A stretch of 64,000 nucleotides of DNA, taken from Palsa-504 sp963787645. Lineage in GTDB: Bacteria > Actinomycetota > Actinomycetes > Streptosporangiales > Streptosporangiaceae. Positions 17,120-26,114 of the stretch are shown here, piece after piece. The notes under the pieces were generated by a model. It made no database searches and was not told where the DNA came from. It saw nothing but the letters and a program-made list of their open reading frames with translations. The stretch spans positions 558,001 through 622,000 of the forward strand of contig CAWBDS010000003.1 in the NCBI GenBank assembly GCA_963787645.1, given 5' to 3'. The position numbers and the translations under genes were made by a program. Numbering within the stretch: position 1 is the stretch's first letter; the number at the start of each line of letters is the position of its first letter.

Positions 17120-19911
17120 ACCGGCGATACCGGCCCAGAGGGCTGTACCTCTGGCTGGCTCTGCTCACCTTCCTCGCGGTTTTCGCGGCCACCGCCGGTG
17201 CGCGGGAGACCCTCGCCAGCAGGACCCAGGCGGTGCGGCAGACGCTCGCCGCCACCGCGCCGACTACCCGGACCATCACCGTCTCGGCCGCCTGGGCTGA
17301 CGTGCAGAGGCGTCTCTCGTATGACACTGCCTCCCAGGAGCTTAGGTCGATCCCGCCGGCCACGATCGACACGATCACCGCCTCGTTGCACGCCGACTTC
17401 AACCGCGCACCGGTCAGCCTCACCCCGGCCAGCACCGACTGGTCGTCGATGACCGTCCCGTTTACCACGGTGGACGGCGACCTGCCCGGCGCGGGCGGCA
17501 CGCTGGTCAAGATCGAGATAACCGAACGGCAGCCGTTCGGCCCGCAGCTGCGGCTGCTGAGCGGGTGGTTCCCGGTAGCCACCCCTGCTCCCCCGGCCGA
17601 GGCCGGAACGCCGGCGGCCACACGGCCGACCGCGACCCTCCAGGTCGTGATGACCAGGCAGACGGCGGCAACGTTGGGCCTGCACGCGGGCTCCGCGTTC
17701 GTGATCCCCGGCTCCGAGCGAGCCTCTACAGGAACGGTCACTCGGATCACCGTCCTGGTCACGGGAATCGTGGTCCCGGTTGACCCGGACTCGTCGTTCT
17801 GGGGCACCGATCCCGGCGTCCTCTCCGCCCACCTCCAGTTCCAAGGGCAGGCCCAGAGCCCATACTGGGCAGCTGGGGTGATAGCCGGGCCGGAGGAGGC
17901 CGGCGAGCTGCAGTCATACTTCGGCTCGCCCGATCTCCGGATGGAGTGGGTGTTCCCGCTCGACGTGAGCTCGCTCGACAGTCAGCAGGTGCAACCGCTG
18001 AGCGACGCGCTCGGAAAGATCGGCATCCAGGTGCCGACGCTCCCCGGTCCCACCGCGCCCGTCGCCTCCACGCTGACCATCTCCTCGAGCATGTGGTTCG
18101 CGCTCAACCTGTTCATCGCCACCGCGCAGTCGGTGGACACGCTGCTCTGGCTGCTCTACGTGAGCCTGACGGTCGCGGTCCTGGCCGTGCTGCTGCTGGC
18201 CGCGCGGACGGTCGTGATGCGCCGGTCGGCCGAGATCACGGTGATCAGGGCGCGCGGCGGATCCCTGTGGCAGATCGCCGTCGGCACGGGCCGCGATGCC
18301 GCGCTCCTGTGTGTCCCGGCGGCCGTGATCGCGGCCGTCCTGGCGATCCTCGTCGTCCCCGTGGCCGGTTCCGCGCACGACGCCGGATCGGCCGTGAGCT
18401 GGTGGCCGCCGACCGCGGTGGTGGCCGCCGCGGTCTTGGGTCCCGCCCTCATCGCGGCCTGGCAGCATCGCCTGCCCCGCCGCCGCACCGCCGTCCCCGG
18501 TCGCCAGCAGGCCGGGACCCGGCTGGTCATGGAGGCGACGCTGGTGGCCGCTTCGGTGGCGGGCATCGTCGTCTTCCGCGACCAGGGCGTGCAGGCCGGC
18601 TCGGGCGTGAACCTCTACACCAGCTCCGCGCCGATATTGGTGGCCATCCCAGCGGTGATCGTGGTCCTCCGGCTGTACCCGCTAGTGCTGCGCGGACTGC
18701 TGCGAGCCTCCGCGCGCAGCTCCCGCGCGCCCGCGTTCCTCGGCCTCGCCCGGGCGTCCCGGACCGCCGCCCTTACCCCGGCGGTGCCCGTGTTCGCCCT
18801 TGTACTGGCGCTCACCGTGGCGGCCTTCGCCGGCATGGTGCGCGACGCGGTGATCAACGGCGAGGTCGCGGCCTCCTGGCAAACGACCGGCGCGGACGCG
18901 ACGGTCACCTCCTCGTACACAGCGCAGAGCTTCACCATCTCGCCGGCCACCGCCCGGTTGGTCGCCGCCGTGCCCGGCGTGACGCACGCGGCCGAGGTCA
19001 TGAACGAGTCCTGGACCACTACGTCGGGCAGCCAGGTCATCGTCCTGGCCGTGGATCCCGTCAGTTACGCCGAGTTTGTCGCCCGCATCCCTGGTTTCCC
19101 GCAGGTGTCGGCCGGACTGCTCGGGACGCCCGGCAAGGCGGGGGCGCCTCAGCCCGTCCTGGTCTCCCCGCAAGCCGCGGCCGACCTCGGCAGCGGTGCG
19201 GTCACCCTCAGCACCAGGCAGGCGTCCCTCCAGCCGGTCCGGGTCCGAGTGGCCGGCGTGATCGCAAGCACCCCCGCCCTGCCCGTCGGCGGCGCGTTCG
19301 TGATCATGCCGCTGGCCGCAATCAAGTCCGCAGTCATGCCGCCGGAGCCGATCCCCGTCAATGAGATGCTGCTAACCGGCGAGTCCATCGACCGAGTACG
19401 CCTTGCCACGGTGCTGCGGCACGCGCTGCCGGACGGAGTCGCCACCTTCCGTTCCGACGTACTTTCCTCGCTGACCAGCGGGCCGTTGCAGCATGGGGCG
19501 TTCACGCTGTTCTCGCTCGCAGTCGTGGTCGCCGCGATCCTCGGCCTCGCCGTCATGCTCTTCGAACTCGCGCTCGGCGCCGCGGAACGGAAAGCGACGC
19601 TCGCTCGTCTCGCAACTATGGGCCTGGGCGAGGGACAGCGGGCGGGGGTGGTGGCCCTCGAGGTGCTGCCCGCCGTCATCACGGCGGCGGTGGCCGCCTG
19701 GGCCTGCGCCCTGGCGCTTCCCCAGGTGCTCGCGCCGGACCTCGACCTGTCGGTGTTCACCAGGTCATCCGTCGCCGTGAAGCTCGCGGCCGACGCGGCC
19801 TCCTTCACGGTGGCGCTGACCGGCCTGGCCGTGCTCGCGGCCGTGGCGCTTGGCATAGAAATCAGGTCGGGGCGCCGGCGCGAGGCGTCGTCCCTTCGAA
19901 TAGGAGGATGA
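17116..19911 (+). CDS. Second FtsX-type ABC transporter permease
   Basis: A 931-residue partner of the preceding permease, starting at GTG 17116 in the GTGA overlap. It has an N-terminal helix (LYLWLALLTFLAVFAATAGA), a large external domain, FtsX helices in the middle (SVDTLLWLLYVSLTVAVLAV, then MRRSAEITVIRARGGS) and a C-terminal helix group containing AAERKATLARLATMGLGEGQ. The protein is shorter than its partner but built on the same plan. It likely pairs with it and with an ATPase encoded elsewhere. No regulator is adjacent. Confidence 0.85.
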   Translation: MNRRYRPRGLYLWLALLTFLAVFAATAGARETLASRTQAVRQTLAATAPTTRTITVSAAWADVQRRLSYDTASQELRSIPPATIDTITASLHADFNRAPVSLTPASTDWSSMTVPFTTVDGDLPGAGGTLVKIEITERQPFGPQLRLLSGWFPVATPAPPAEAGTPAATRPTATLQVVMTRQTAATLGLHAGSAFVIPGSERASTGTVTRITVLVTGIVVPVDPDSSFWGTDPGVLSAHLQFQGQAQSPYWAAGVIAGPEEAGELQSYFGSPDLRMEWVFPLDVSSLDSQQVQPLSDALGKIGIQVPTLPGPTAPVASTLTISSSMWFALNLFIATAQSVDTLLWLLYVSLTVAVLAVLLLAARTVVMRRSAEITVIRARGGSLWQIAVGTGRDAALLCVPAAVIAAVLAILVVPVAGSAHDAGSAVSWWPPTAVVAAAVLGPALIAAWQHRLPRRRTAVPGRQQAGTRLVMEATLVAASVAGIVVFRDQGVQAGSGVNLYTSSAPILVAIPAVIVVLRLYPLVLRGLLRASARSSRAPAFLGLARASRTAALTPAVPVFALVLALTVAAFAGMVRDAVINGEVAASWQTTGADATVTSSYTAQSFTISPATARLVAAVPGVTHAAEVMNESWTTTSGSQVIVLAVDPVSYAEFVARIPGFPQVSAGLLGTPGKAGAPQPVLVSPQAAADLGSGAVTLSTRQASLQPVRVRVAGVIASTPALPVGGAFVIMPLAAIKSAVMPPEPIPVNEMLLTGESIDRVRLATVLRHALPDGVATFRSDVLSSLTSGPLQHGAFTLFSLAVVVAAILGLAVMLFELALGAAERKATLARLATMGLGEGQRAGVVALEVLPAVITAAVAAWACALALPQVLAPDLDLSVFTRSSVAVKLAADAASFTVALTGLAVLAAVALGIEIRSGRRREASSLRIGG

Positions 19912-20336
19912 ACGCGAGTCGCCGACCCGGGCACGCAGAAAGACCAGTTCCGACATGGCTTTGCCGGTCCTACCAAATCGCGACCGGCAATTAGATGACA
20001 TGCATCGGGCCGGACTGATGCTGAGGCCGCGGCCAGGTGCCGGGAAACCTCCCCAGCTCAGACGCGGGTCAGGATTGACCGTGAAGGCAATTCGCATGGG
20101 GCGCGTGCGTGCGCGCTCCGGAGCGCGAGGAGGCGGCTACGCGCGGCCGCGCGAGAGGTCAGGCTGCTCTCGGTTAGGAGATTCCCTGTCCCGCTTCGGT
20201 CTCCGCCAGCAGAGTTCACGGCTGTCGACGGACCACATGGCACGGCCCAAGATCTAGCCAGCCGTGCGGCCGCGCTCGCGGCGCTCGCCCCTGTCCGCGG
20301 CTACGCGTCCTGACGTGAGACTGGCACAGTTCTGGG
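19912..20336. other. Intergenic region without a recognised gene
   Basis: 425 bases after the permease pair. The only clear element is a perfect 16-base palindrome at 20112-20127 (CGCGCTCC meeting GGAGCGCG), which could be a terminator stem or a protein site. The short open frames present have no recognisable product. Confidence 0.5.
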
Positions 20337-20681
20337 ATGGAGACCGCGTCCCCGGCGGATGGGCGCATCTTCGATGATGGGTGCATGGAGTGGATGTTCA
20401 CCGGTGAGGTGATCGAGTGGCGCGGGCCTGCGCCGTACCTGTTCGTGGCCATGACGCCGGAGGAAAGCCAGGATCTGCAGGAGGCCGCCCGGGGCCTGAT
20501 CTACTGGGGCCAGGTGCCGGTCCACGTCACCATCGGCGGCACCGGTTTCACCACCGCACTGTTTCCCAAGGACGGGCGCTACCTGGTGCCGGTCAAGGTG
20601 ACGGTGCAGCGAGCGGAGGCGATCGGGGAGGGCGCGATCGTGGAGGTCGTCGTGCGCCTGAACGCCGCGCGGCGAGACTAA
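20337..20681 (+). CDS. DUF1905 domain protein
   Basis: A 114-residue protein with the DUF1905 pattern: FTGEVIEWRGPAPYLFVAM, then IYWGQVPVHVTIGGTGFTTA and LFPKDGRYLVPVKVTVQRAE. This small beta-barrel-like domain is often found alone or fused to YdeI-type domains; its function is not established. The domain proper begins at the internal ATG 20385, so the true start could be there. Neither ATG has a strong ribosome-binding site. The open frame of the following LuxR-like gene overlaps it in another phase, but homology there begins only after this gene ends. Confidence 0.8.
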   Translation: METASPADGRIFDDGCMEWMFTGEVIEWRGPAPYLFVAMTPEESQDLQEAARGLIYWGQVPVHVTIGGTGFTTALFPKDGRYLVPVKVTVQRAEAIGEGAIVEVVVRLNAARRD

Positions 20682-20779
20682 CGAGCGGATGGAACCGCGG
20701 CAGCTTGACGACCAGGTCATCGCGGTCGAAGTTCTCGTCTACGCAGACACCGCGCGCCATCGGGGTCCATGCAGAGCAG

Positions 20780-23059
20780 GTGACCGGAGCGCAGATCGCC
20801 GCCAGCCTGGAATCAGCCGGCAGCCCGGTGCCGACGCTGGCCCGCTCGCTGACCGATCGGCTCGCCCGGTCCCTCAGCCAGGATGCCGGTGAGGTACTGG
20901 CCGTGGTGGCGGCGTGCGGGCGGGTCTCCGTGGCCAACACGATGGTGGTGCTGGACCACCTGGACGACCCGGGCGCGGCGCTGGATAAGGCGGTGCTGGC
21001 CGGAGTGGTAACCGAGACGGCGGGACGGCTGGCCGCCGCCCATCCGCTGATCGGCGCGGCGGCGGTGGAGTCGCTGCCGCCCATCCGCCGTCAGCGACTG
21101 TATGCCCGGCTCGCCGAGGTCGCGGTCAGCCCGGAACCGAAAGCGCGCTTCGCGGCGCTGGCCGCCGGGCCGAACGCCGACGCGGAGGTAGCAGCCGCGC
21201 TGGAGGCCGCCGCGGAGGCCGCGCAGGCCCGGGCCGGGAACGCCGAGGCAGCCCGGTTCGCAGTGCAGGCCGTGCAGTTCACCCCCGAACCAGACGACGC
21301 CGCGCAGACGCGGCGCCGCATCCGCGCGGCGGAGCTGTTGTCGCTGGCCGGTGACCCGCACCAGTCGCTGGAACAGGCGGCTGCGGTCGACCTGGGCCAG
21401 CTGGCCACACCGGATCTGGAGCGGCTGCTGCCGCTGCTGCTGGACATGACCGATCTGATGCACGGCATGGCCGCCGCCAACGCACTCGTGACCCAGCTGG
21501 TCAGTGAAACCAGCCCCGACCCCCGGCGCCGCGCGCTGGTCCTGATGGTGGCCTCCGACGTGCACTACGGCGTCCGCGGGGGTCGCCGTGAGGCGGCCAT
21601 CGGCGCGATCCGCAGTGCCGAGGCAGCGGGCGCCGCCGCGGACGCGTCGCTGCACCAGGCCCTGCTCAACCTGGCGGGAGCAAAGGTCATCGCAGGCGAC
21701 GGCCTGGACCATGGCCTACTCGACCGGGCCGAGCGGCTGGAGGCCCGCATGCACCTGAGCCGGCTGCAAAATTCGGCCGACCTGTTGCGCGGGCTGTGGT
21801 CGCGGTGCACCGAGGACCTAGATACGGCGCGGGAGGCGCTGAGCCGGAGCATCGCCCGGGCCCGGGAAGCCGGAGACGATTTTCATCTAGCCGCGTTCCT
21901 GGCCTACCTGGCCGACACCGAGGAACTGGCCGGCGACTATGCCGCGGCGCGGGAGGCGCTGACCACGGCGGAGACGGTGTCCGTCTGGCACGACTGGCCC
22001 GCCCAGCCCTGGTACATCGAGCCGCGCTGTGAGCTACTGATCGCCGACGGGGACCTGGCCGGCGCGCTAGCCCTGGCCAGCCAGCTCATGCCGAACGTAT
22101 CCGGTCACTCATTCGCCAGCCAGTTCCTGGGCGCCCTGGTACGCGGCCGGGTCGCCTCCTGGCAAGGTGATCTTGCCGGGGCAGTGCTCTGGTTCGAGCG
22201 GGCGACGGCGGCCGCCGACGAATGCGGCTTCACCGATCCGGGGGTCCGGCACGGGCTGGACACCGCACTGGCCGAGGCTTACCTGGCCGCAGGTCGTTCC
22301 GCCGACGCGCGGCGGATCGCGTCCTGGCTGTGGGAGACCGGCGAGCGGCTGGGCCGCCCCGCGCTGACCGGCTGCGCCTACCGGATCGACGCCCAGGCCG
22401 CCGCCCAGGATGGTGATCTGGACGATGCCGCCGACCTGGCCCGGGGGGCAGTGGCTGCCCACCAGGAATCGCCGCTGCGCCCGGAACTGGTCCGCAGCCT
22501 GCTGATCCTCGGCCAGGTCGAACGGCGGCGTAAGGCCCGCAGGCAGTCCCGCGAAGCGCTCACCCGGGCCCGCGACCTGGCCCGCGCCGTGGGCCACCAG
22601 CCGCTGCTGGCCCTGATCGACCAGGAGCTGCCACGGGTGGCGGCAGCCCACGCCGACGGCAAGCTGACCGCCACCGAACGCCGGGTGGCCGATCTGATCG
22701 CGGCCGGCGCCACCAACCGGGACGCGGCCGCCGCCCTGTTCGTCAGCGTGCGCACGGTAGAAACACACGTCGCGTCGGTCTACCGCAAGCTCGGCGTGCG
22801 CAACCGGGCCGAGCTGGCCCACCGGTTCGCCCCGGACCCGGTTGATTTACGAACTCGTCGTCTTGGGGTTCGGGAGCGCGGCGAGTGCCGTACCTATTAT
22901 GGCCACCACGGTAATGACCGTGACGACCACTGCTTCGGCGTAGAACATGTCCTGCGCGCATTCATAAGACCAACTCGGCAGGTAGACGGCGCCGTGAGCG
23001 ACGGCCACGAGCCAGTAGAAGCTCGTGAAGAGGCCGACACCGCTGATGATCACCGTTAG
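20780..23059 (+). CDS. LuxR-family (LAL-type) regulator lacking its ATPase domain
   Basis: The protein has a long alpha-helical, TPR-like region (e.g. SLTDRLARSLSQDAGEVLAV, later SIARAREAGDDFHLAAFLAY) and a C-terminal LuxR helix-turn-helix (LTATERRVADLIAAGATNRD, then VRTVETHVASVYRKLGVRNR). LAL regulators normally start with an AAA-type ATPase of about 300 residues with a Walker A motif; none precedes this reading frame. I chose GTG 20780 as the first plausible start, but the ribosome-binding site is weak. Homology should end near 22830 (ELAHRF). The last about 75 codons run into the convergent membrane gene and look like read-through, so the original stop seems lost. It may be a 5'-truncated relic. 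Confidence 0.6.
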   Translation: MTGAQIAASLESAGSPVPTLARSLTDRLARSLSQDAGEVLAVVAACGRVSVANTMVVLDHLDDPGAALDKAVLAGVVTETAGRLAAAHPLIGAAAVESLPPIRRQRLYARLAEVAVSPEPKARFAALAAGPNADAEVAAALEAAAEAAQARAGNAEAARFAVQAVQFTPEPDDAAQTRRRIRAAELLSLAGDPHQSLEQAAAVDLGQLATPDLERLLPLLLDMTDLMHGMAAANALVTQLVSETSPDPRRRALVLMVASDVHYGVRGGRREAAIGAIRSAEAAGAAADASLHQALLNLAGAKVIAGDGLDHGLLDRAERLEARMHLSRLQNSADLLRGLWSRCTEDLDTAREALSRSIARAREAGDDFHLAAFLAYLADTEELAGDYAAAREALTTAETVSVWHDWPAQPWYIEPRCELLIADGDLAGALALASQLMPNVSGHSFASQFLGALVRGRVASWQGDLAGAVLWFERATAAADECGFTDPGVRHGLDTALAEAYLAAGRSADARRIASWLWETGERLGRPALTGCAYRIDAQAAAQDGDLDDAADLARGAVAAHQESPLRPELVRSLLILGQVERRRKARRQSREALTRARDLARAVGHQPLLALIDQELPRVAAAHADGKLTATERRVADLIAAGATNRDAAAALFVSVRTVETHVASVYRKLGVRNRAELAHRFAPDPVDLRTRRLGVRERGECRTYYGHHGNDRDDHCFGVEHVLRAFIRPTRQVDGAVSDGHEPVEAREEADTADDHR

Positions 23060-23284
23060 CGCCACCACGCCCGCTACCAGCCAGACAAGCAGGTCACCTG
23101 GCAGCATGGCTTTCCTGTTCGCCTCCGGGCCACCGTCCCTCGCCTGCCGGCGGCGCACCAGCCACGAACTTATCCGCTGAAGCCCGCCGCCCGCAGTGAA
23201 GAATGCCAGAATGGCCACACCGAATGCACTAAAGACTCCGAACGCACTGCACAGAGTCGTCATGACATCAATTCTCGTTGCCAC
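22847..23284 (-). CDS. Small membrane protein of unknown function
   Basis: A 145-residue protein starting at GTG 23284, with GGAGAG 7 bases upstream. Three hydrophobic segments are clear: FGVFSAFGVAILAFFTAGGG, LLVWLVAGVVALTVIISGVG, and AVVVTVITVVAIIGTALAAL, with a shorter one around FYWLVAVAHGAVYL. The loop after the first segment is Arg-rich (WLVRRRQARDGG). Its 3' part overlaps the extended end of the convergent LuxR-like gene by about 210 bases. I do not recognise the family. Confidence 0.65.
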   Translation of the reverse strand: MATRIDVMTTLCSAFGVFSAFGVAILAFFTAGGGLQRISSWLVRRRQARDGGPEANRKAMLPGDLLVWLVAGVVALTVIISGVGLFTSFYWLVAVAHGAVYLPSWSYECAQDMFYAEAVVVTVITVVAIIGTALAALPNPKTTSS

Positions 23285-23486
23285 GTTAAGCTCTCCAGAA
23301 TGGTCGTAGTGGTGTTGACCATGCCGACACTACAAACAGTGATATTCGCGCAAATCCGGTATGACCACGGAGATCCGCCGACCGAAAGAACGTCCCAGGG
23401 ACGCGGTATCCGTAGGATTACGGAGCCACGCGCAATAGCTCCGTAGTTCCACGGATTCGCCTGCAGCTCCTCATGCGTAACGTTGA

Positions 23487-23510
23487 TCCGGTCAGGGCTG
23501 CCTGACCGGA
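23487..23510 (+). promoter_or_regulatory. Perfect hairpin before an SDR gene, attenuator- or operator-like
   Basis: Perfect 10-bp arms (TCCGGTCAGG and CCTGACCGGA) with a GCTG loop, followed directly by CCTTTCTTT. The ribosome-binding site GGAGG and the ATG at 23537 come next. A GC-rich stem plus pyrimidine/T-rich run looks like an intrinsic terminator placed in a 5' leader. It could equally be a dimeric protein site. Confidence 0.6.
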
Positions 23511-23536
23511 CCTTTCTTTGGAGGAACCGAGAAATC

Positions 23537-24373
23537 ATGGCTGTCTGGTTCATTACCGGGGCCTCTCGCGGCTTGGGCAGAGCACTGGCCGCAGCGGCGC
23601 TCGAGGACGGAGACCAGGTCATCGCGGCCGCCCGAGATCCCCGTGCGGTCCGGCAGGCGCTGCCGGAGGCGGGTGACGCGTTGCTGGCCGTTCGGCTTGA
23701 CGTCACCGACGAGCAGCAGGCCGGGAAGGCCGTGGCAGCGGGCGTCGAGCGCTTCGGCCGGATCGACGTGCTGATCAACAACGCCGGCTACGGACTGTTC
23801 GGCGGGGTCGAGGAGATCTCCGACTCCGAGGCCCGCACGCTGTTCGACACCAACGTGTTCGGCCTGCTCAACGTCACCCGAGCCGTACTGCCGACGCTGC
23901 GCGCCCAAGGCGCGGGATACATCATCAACATCGGCTCGAGCGCCGGGTTCGCCTCGAGCGCCGGCCAGGGCCTGTACAGCGCCTCCAAGTTCGCCGTCGA
24001 AGGGCTCACCGAGGCCCTGCGAGCCGAGGTCGCCCCGCTCGGCATCCACGTCACGGTCGTGGAACTCGGCTCCTTCCGCACCAATTTCCTGACCAGCGAC
24101 AGCAGGCATAGGCCGGCCCAGAGCATCCCGGTCTACGCCGGCACGGCCGGCCAGCTCACCAAGGCTATCGAGGCCAGCAATGGCCGCCAGCCCGGCAACC
24201 CGGTCCGGGCCGCGGCCGCCATCCGGCAGCTCGCAGCCGCCGGCCAGCCACCGGTGCGCCTGCACCTGGGCAGCGACTGCGTGAGCCTGGTCGAAGACAA
24301 GCTCACCGCCGTGGCCGACGAACTCGGCCGATGGCGCGAGCTCGCCCGGTCCACGGACTTCCCCGCCGATTAG
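23537..24373 (+). CDS. SDR family oxidoreductase
   Basis: A 278-residue SDR starting at ATG 23537 with GGAGG upstream. It shows TGASRGLG (cofactor site), NNAGYGLFGGVEE, the active-site region IGSSAGFASSAGQGLYSASK (Ser, Tyr and Lys), and a longer C-terminal part with VVELGSFRTNFL typical of the retinol-dehydrogenase-like SDRs common in actinomycetes. It converges on the TetR gene, and their stop codons share bases (TAG at 24371-24373 against TAA at 24372-24370). The substrate is unknown. The leader hairpin suggests its expression is conditional. Confidence 0.9.
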   Translation: MAVWFITGASRGLGRALAAAALEDGDQVIAAARDPRAVRQALPEAGDALLAVRLDVTDEQQAGKAVAAGVERFGRIDVLINNAGYGLFGGVEEISDSEARTLFDTNVFGLLNVTRAVLPTLRAQGAGYIINIGSSAGFASSAGQGLYSASKFAVEGLTEALRAEVAPLGIHVTVVELGSFRTNFLTSDSRHRPAQSIPVYAGTAGQLTKAIEASNGRQPGNPVRAAAAIRQLAAAGQPPVRLHLGSDCVSLVEDKLTAVADELGRWRELARSTDFPAD

Positions 24374-24996
24374 CAGCTCGCCGGCTCCTTGAGCAGGTCG
24401 CGACGGGCGGCTCCCAGCAGCCACTGCTGGGCCTGGCCGAAGGTCCACCCGCGGTCACCGACCAGGCTGTACCAGGCGTTAGGGCCGAAAAAGAACCACA
24501 GCATGTCCGCTGCGTGGCCCGGGCTGATGCCGGGTCTCAGCGCGCCGAGCTCGTTCAGGCGCTGCGCTATGACGGTGAGAGCCTCCATGCATTTGGCCGC
24601 GACGTTGGCGATGGCCCGCTGGGCCAGTTCATCGTCGGGTGGCCGTCGCATCAGTCCGTACACGATGTCCCAGTACCGTTCCTGCCCGCAGCGCGCGGCA
24701 GTCGCGCACAGTTCCAGCACCTGCCCGGGATCGGTGGCCTGACGTGCCGCAGTCATTGCTTCTGCGGCCGTCGGGTCGTTGATGGCCGGCTGCAGCAACT
24801 CGGCGAACATGGCCGCCTTGCCGCCCGTGCTGGCGTAGACCGTCTGCGTGGCCACCCGCGCGGCCCGAGCGATCTCGGGCACGGTGGTGGCGGCGTAGCC
24901 GCGGGTAAGGAACAGGTCCCGGGCGCGGCTCAGGATCTCGGTACGGGTCGCCACCGCGGCATCCTCGCGCCGTGGCGAACGGTATCTCGTGGTCAT
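24370..24996 (-). CDS. TetR-family transcriptional regulator
   Basis: A 208-residue regulator. The helix-turn-helix is TRTEILSRARDLFLTRGYAA then TTVPEIARAARVATQTVYAS. The C-terminal domain has RPGISPGHAADMLWFFFGPN. It is divergent from the cupin gene at 25081. The 84-base gap holds a perfect 24-base palindrome, so autoregulation plus control of the cupin/SnoaL pair is likely. The convergent SDR may be part of the same response. Confidence 0.92.
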   Translation of the reverse strand: MTTRYRSPRREDAAVATRTEILSRARDLFLTRGYAATTVPEIARAARVATQTVYASTGGKAAMFAELLQPAINDPTAAEAMTAARQATDPGQVLELCATAARCGQERYWDIVYGLMRRPPDDELAQRAIANVAAKCMEALTVIAQRLNELGALRPGISPGHAADMLWFFFGPNAWYSLVGDRGWTFGQAQQWLLGAARRDLLKEPASC

Positions 24997-25041
24997 GATG
25001 GGTCACAGTATAGGGGGCCACGTAGAATATAGTTAGTTATG

Positions 25042-25065
25042 TTGATTAGAGTATTCTCTAATCAA
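25042..25065. promoter_or_regulatory. Perfect operator palindrome between TetR and cupin genes
   Basis: Arms TTGATTAGAG and CTCTAATCAA are perfectly complementary around a TATT centre. The site is AT-rich in a very GC-rich genome, ends 15 bases before the cupin start codon and lies 45 bases from the TetR start. This is the best-supported operator in the window. Confidence 0.85.
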
Positions 25066-25080
25066 TAGGATAGTGTAACT

Positions 25081-25632
25081 ATGTCGCAGACGGCGCACGA
25101 CGAAAGGTGCGGTATGAGCGTCCCCTACCTGGCCCAGGCGGCTGAGCACGAGCAACTGCAATGGCTCGGCGGCGGGGTCATGCGGATCCTGCTCGACGGG
25201 CAGAAGACAGACGGCCAGCTGACGATGGTGCGGTCAGCCGCACGAGACGGATCGGCGTCACCGGTGCACGTCCATGCCAGTGAAGATGAGATAGTCGTGC
25301 TGCTGCAGGGCAGCGGCATCTTCTGGGCCGGTGACCAGCGCTGGGAGCTGTCCGACGGCGGGGTCGCTTTCCTGCCGCGCAACGTCCCCCACGCCTACCG
25401 CTTCACCTCTGCTGCCGTCGACATGCTCGCGGTCTGCACCCCGGCGGGCACCAAGGACTTCTTCCGCGCGGCCGGCTGGGACCTGTCCCGGCCCCGGCCG
25501 GACGGGTGGGAAATTACCCCAGCGAGCATGGCCGCCGCTGCCGCGGCCACCGGGCAGACCATCCTCGGGCCGCCCCTCACCGCCGAAGAGATGATTCCCC
25601 CTGCATACCTGGCCGGCTACCAAGCGCGATAG
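25081..25632 (+). CDS. Cupin-domain protein (quercetin dioxygenase-like)
   Basis: A 183-residue protein with one cupin barrel. Motif 1 is visible as SPVHVHASEDEIVVLLQG (the two His and the Glu that bind metal), and motif 2 as VAFLPRNVPHAYRF (last metal His). Such proteins oxidise flavonoid-like or small aromatic compounds, or act as isomerases; the substrate here is unknown. A second possible start is at MSVPYLAQ, 11 codons in. It is followed after 32 bases by a SnoaL-like gene, probably in the same transcript, and lies under the palindrome shared with TetR. Confidence 0.85.
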   Translation: MSQTAHDERCGMSVPYLAQAAEHEQLQWLGGGVMRILLDGQKTDGQLTMVRSAARDGSASPVHVHASEDEIVVLLQGSGIFWAGDQRWELSDGGVAFLPRNVPHAYRFTSAAVDMLAVCTPAGTKDFFRAAGWDLSRPRPDGWEITPASMAAAAAATGQTILGPPLTAEEMIPPAYLAGYQAR

Positions 25633-25664
25633 CGGCTCCAGGAGCTGGAGAGGGAGGAGGAACG

Positions 25665-26114
25665 ATGGAAAGCGGCGACCGTCCGGAGGCGATGCTGCGC
25701 ATGGAAGAAACGCTGCACGGCTATATTGCCGCCTGCAACACCGGGAATACCGAGGCGATAGCAGCCTTCCTCGCTCCCGGTGCCGTGCACTATTACCCGC
25801 CGGGTTACGGCGGCCCGTTCCGCGGCGGACAGGCAATCGGCGAGGTATCCGCCAGGCTTGTCCAGGCTTCGGCGTCCGGCTGGAGCATTGATCAGGTCCT
25901 CTGCGATCCCGGCCGGAACCAGGCCGTCGCGGAGTGGACCGTGCGACGGGCCGGGCTGATACTGCGCGGCGTCGAGTGGTACGAGTTCGACCCGGCCACG
26001 GGCTTGATCACGGAGATCCGCGTGTACCTGGCTTCACCGCCGGCGTCAGGTGCCAGCCGCCTAGAGCTGGAAGGGTTTCCCTATGCTGACCGCGGCTACA
26101 CCATCGACAGCTAG
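25665..26114 (+). CDS. SnoaL/NTF2-like domain protein
   Basis: A 149-residue protein starting at ATG 25665 with GGAGGAGG just before it. It has the NTF2-like pattern: an N-terminal helix pair (LHGYIAACNTGNTEAIAAFL), APGAVHYYPPG, FRGGQAIGEV, and a beta-rich end (WYEFDPATGLITEIRVYLAS). Members act as small hydrolases, cyclases or binding proteins. Its position after the cupin gene suggests a joint role on one small molecule. The last about 107 bases overlap the 3' end of the convergent MFS gene. Confidence 0.8.
   Translation: MESGDRPEAMLRMEETLHGYIAACNTGNTEAIAAFLAPGAVHYYPPGYGGPFRGGQAIGEVSARLVQASASGWSIDQVLCDPGRNQAVAEWTVRRAGLILRGVEWYEFDPATGLITEIRVYLASPPASGASRLELEGFPYADRGYTIDS

Noticed and set aside
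20417..20779. N-terminal extension of the LuxR gene through the DUF1905 gene
   Set aside because: This part is the DUF1905 gene read in another phase; it has Arg/Gly/His-rich composition and lacks an ATPase motif.
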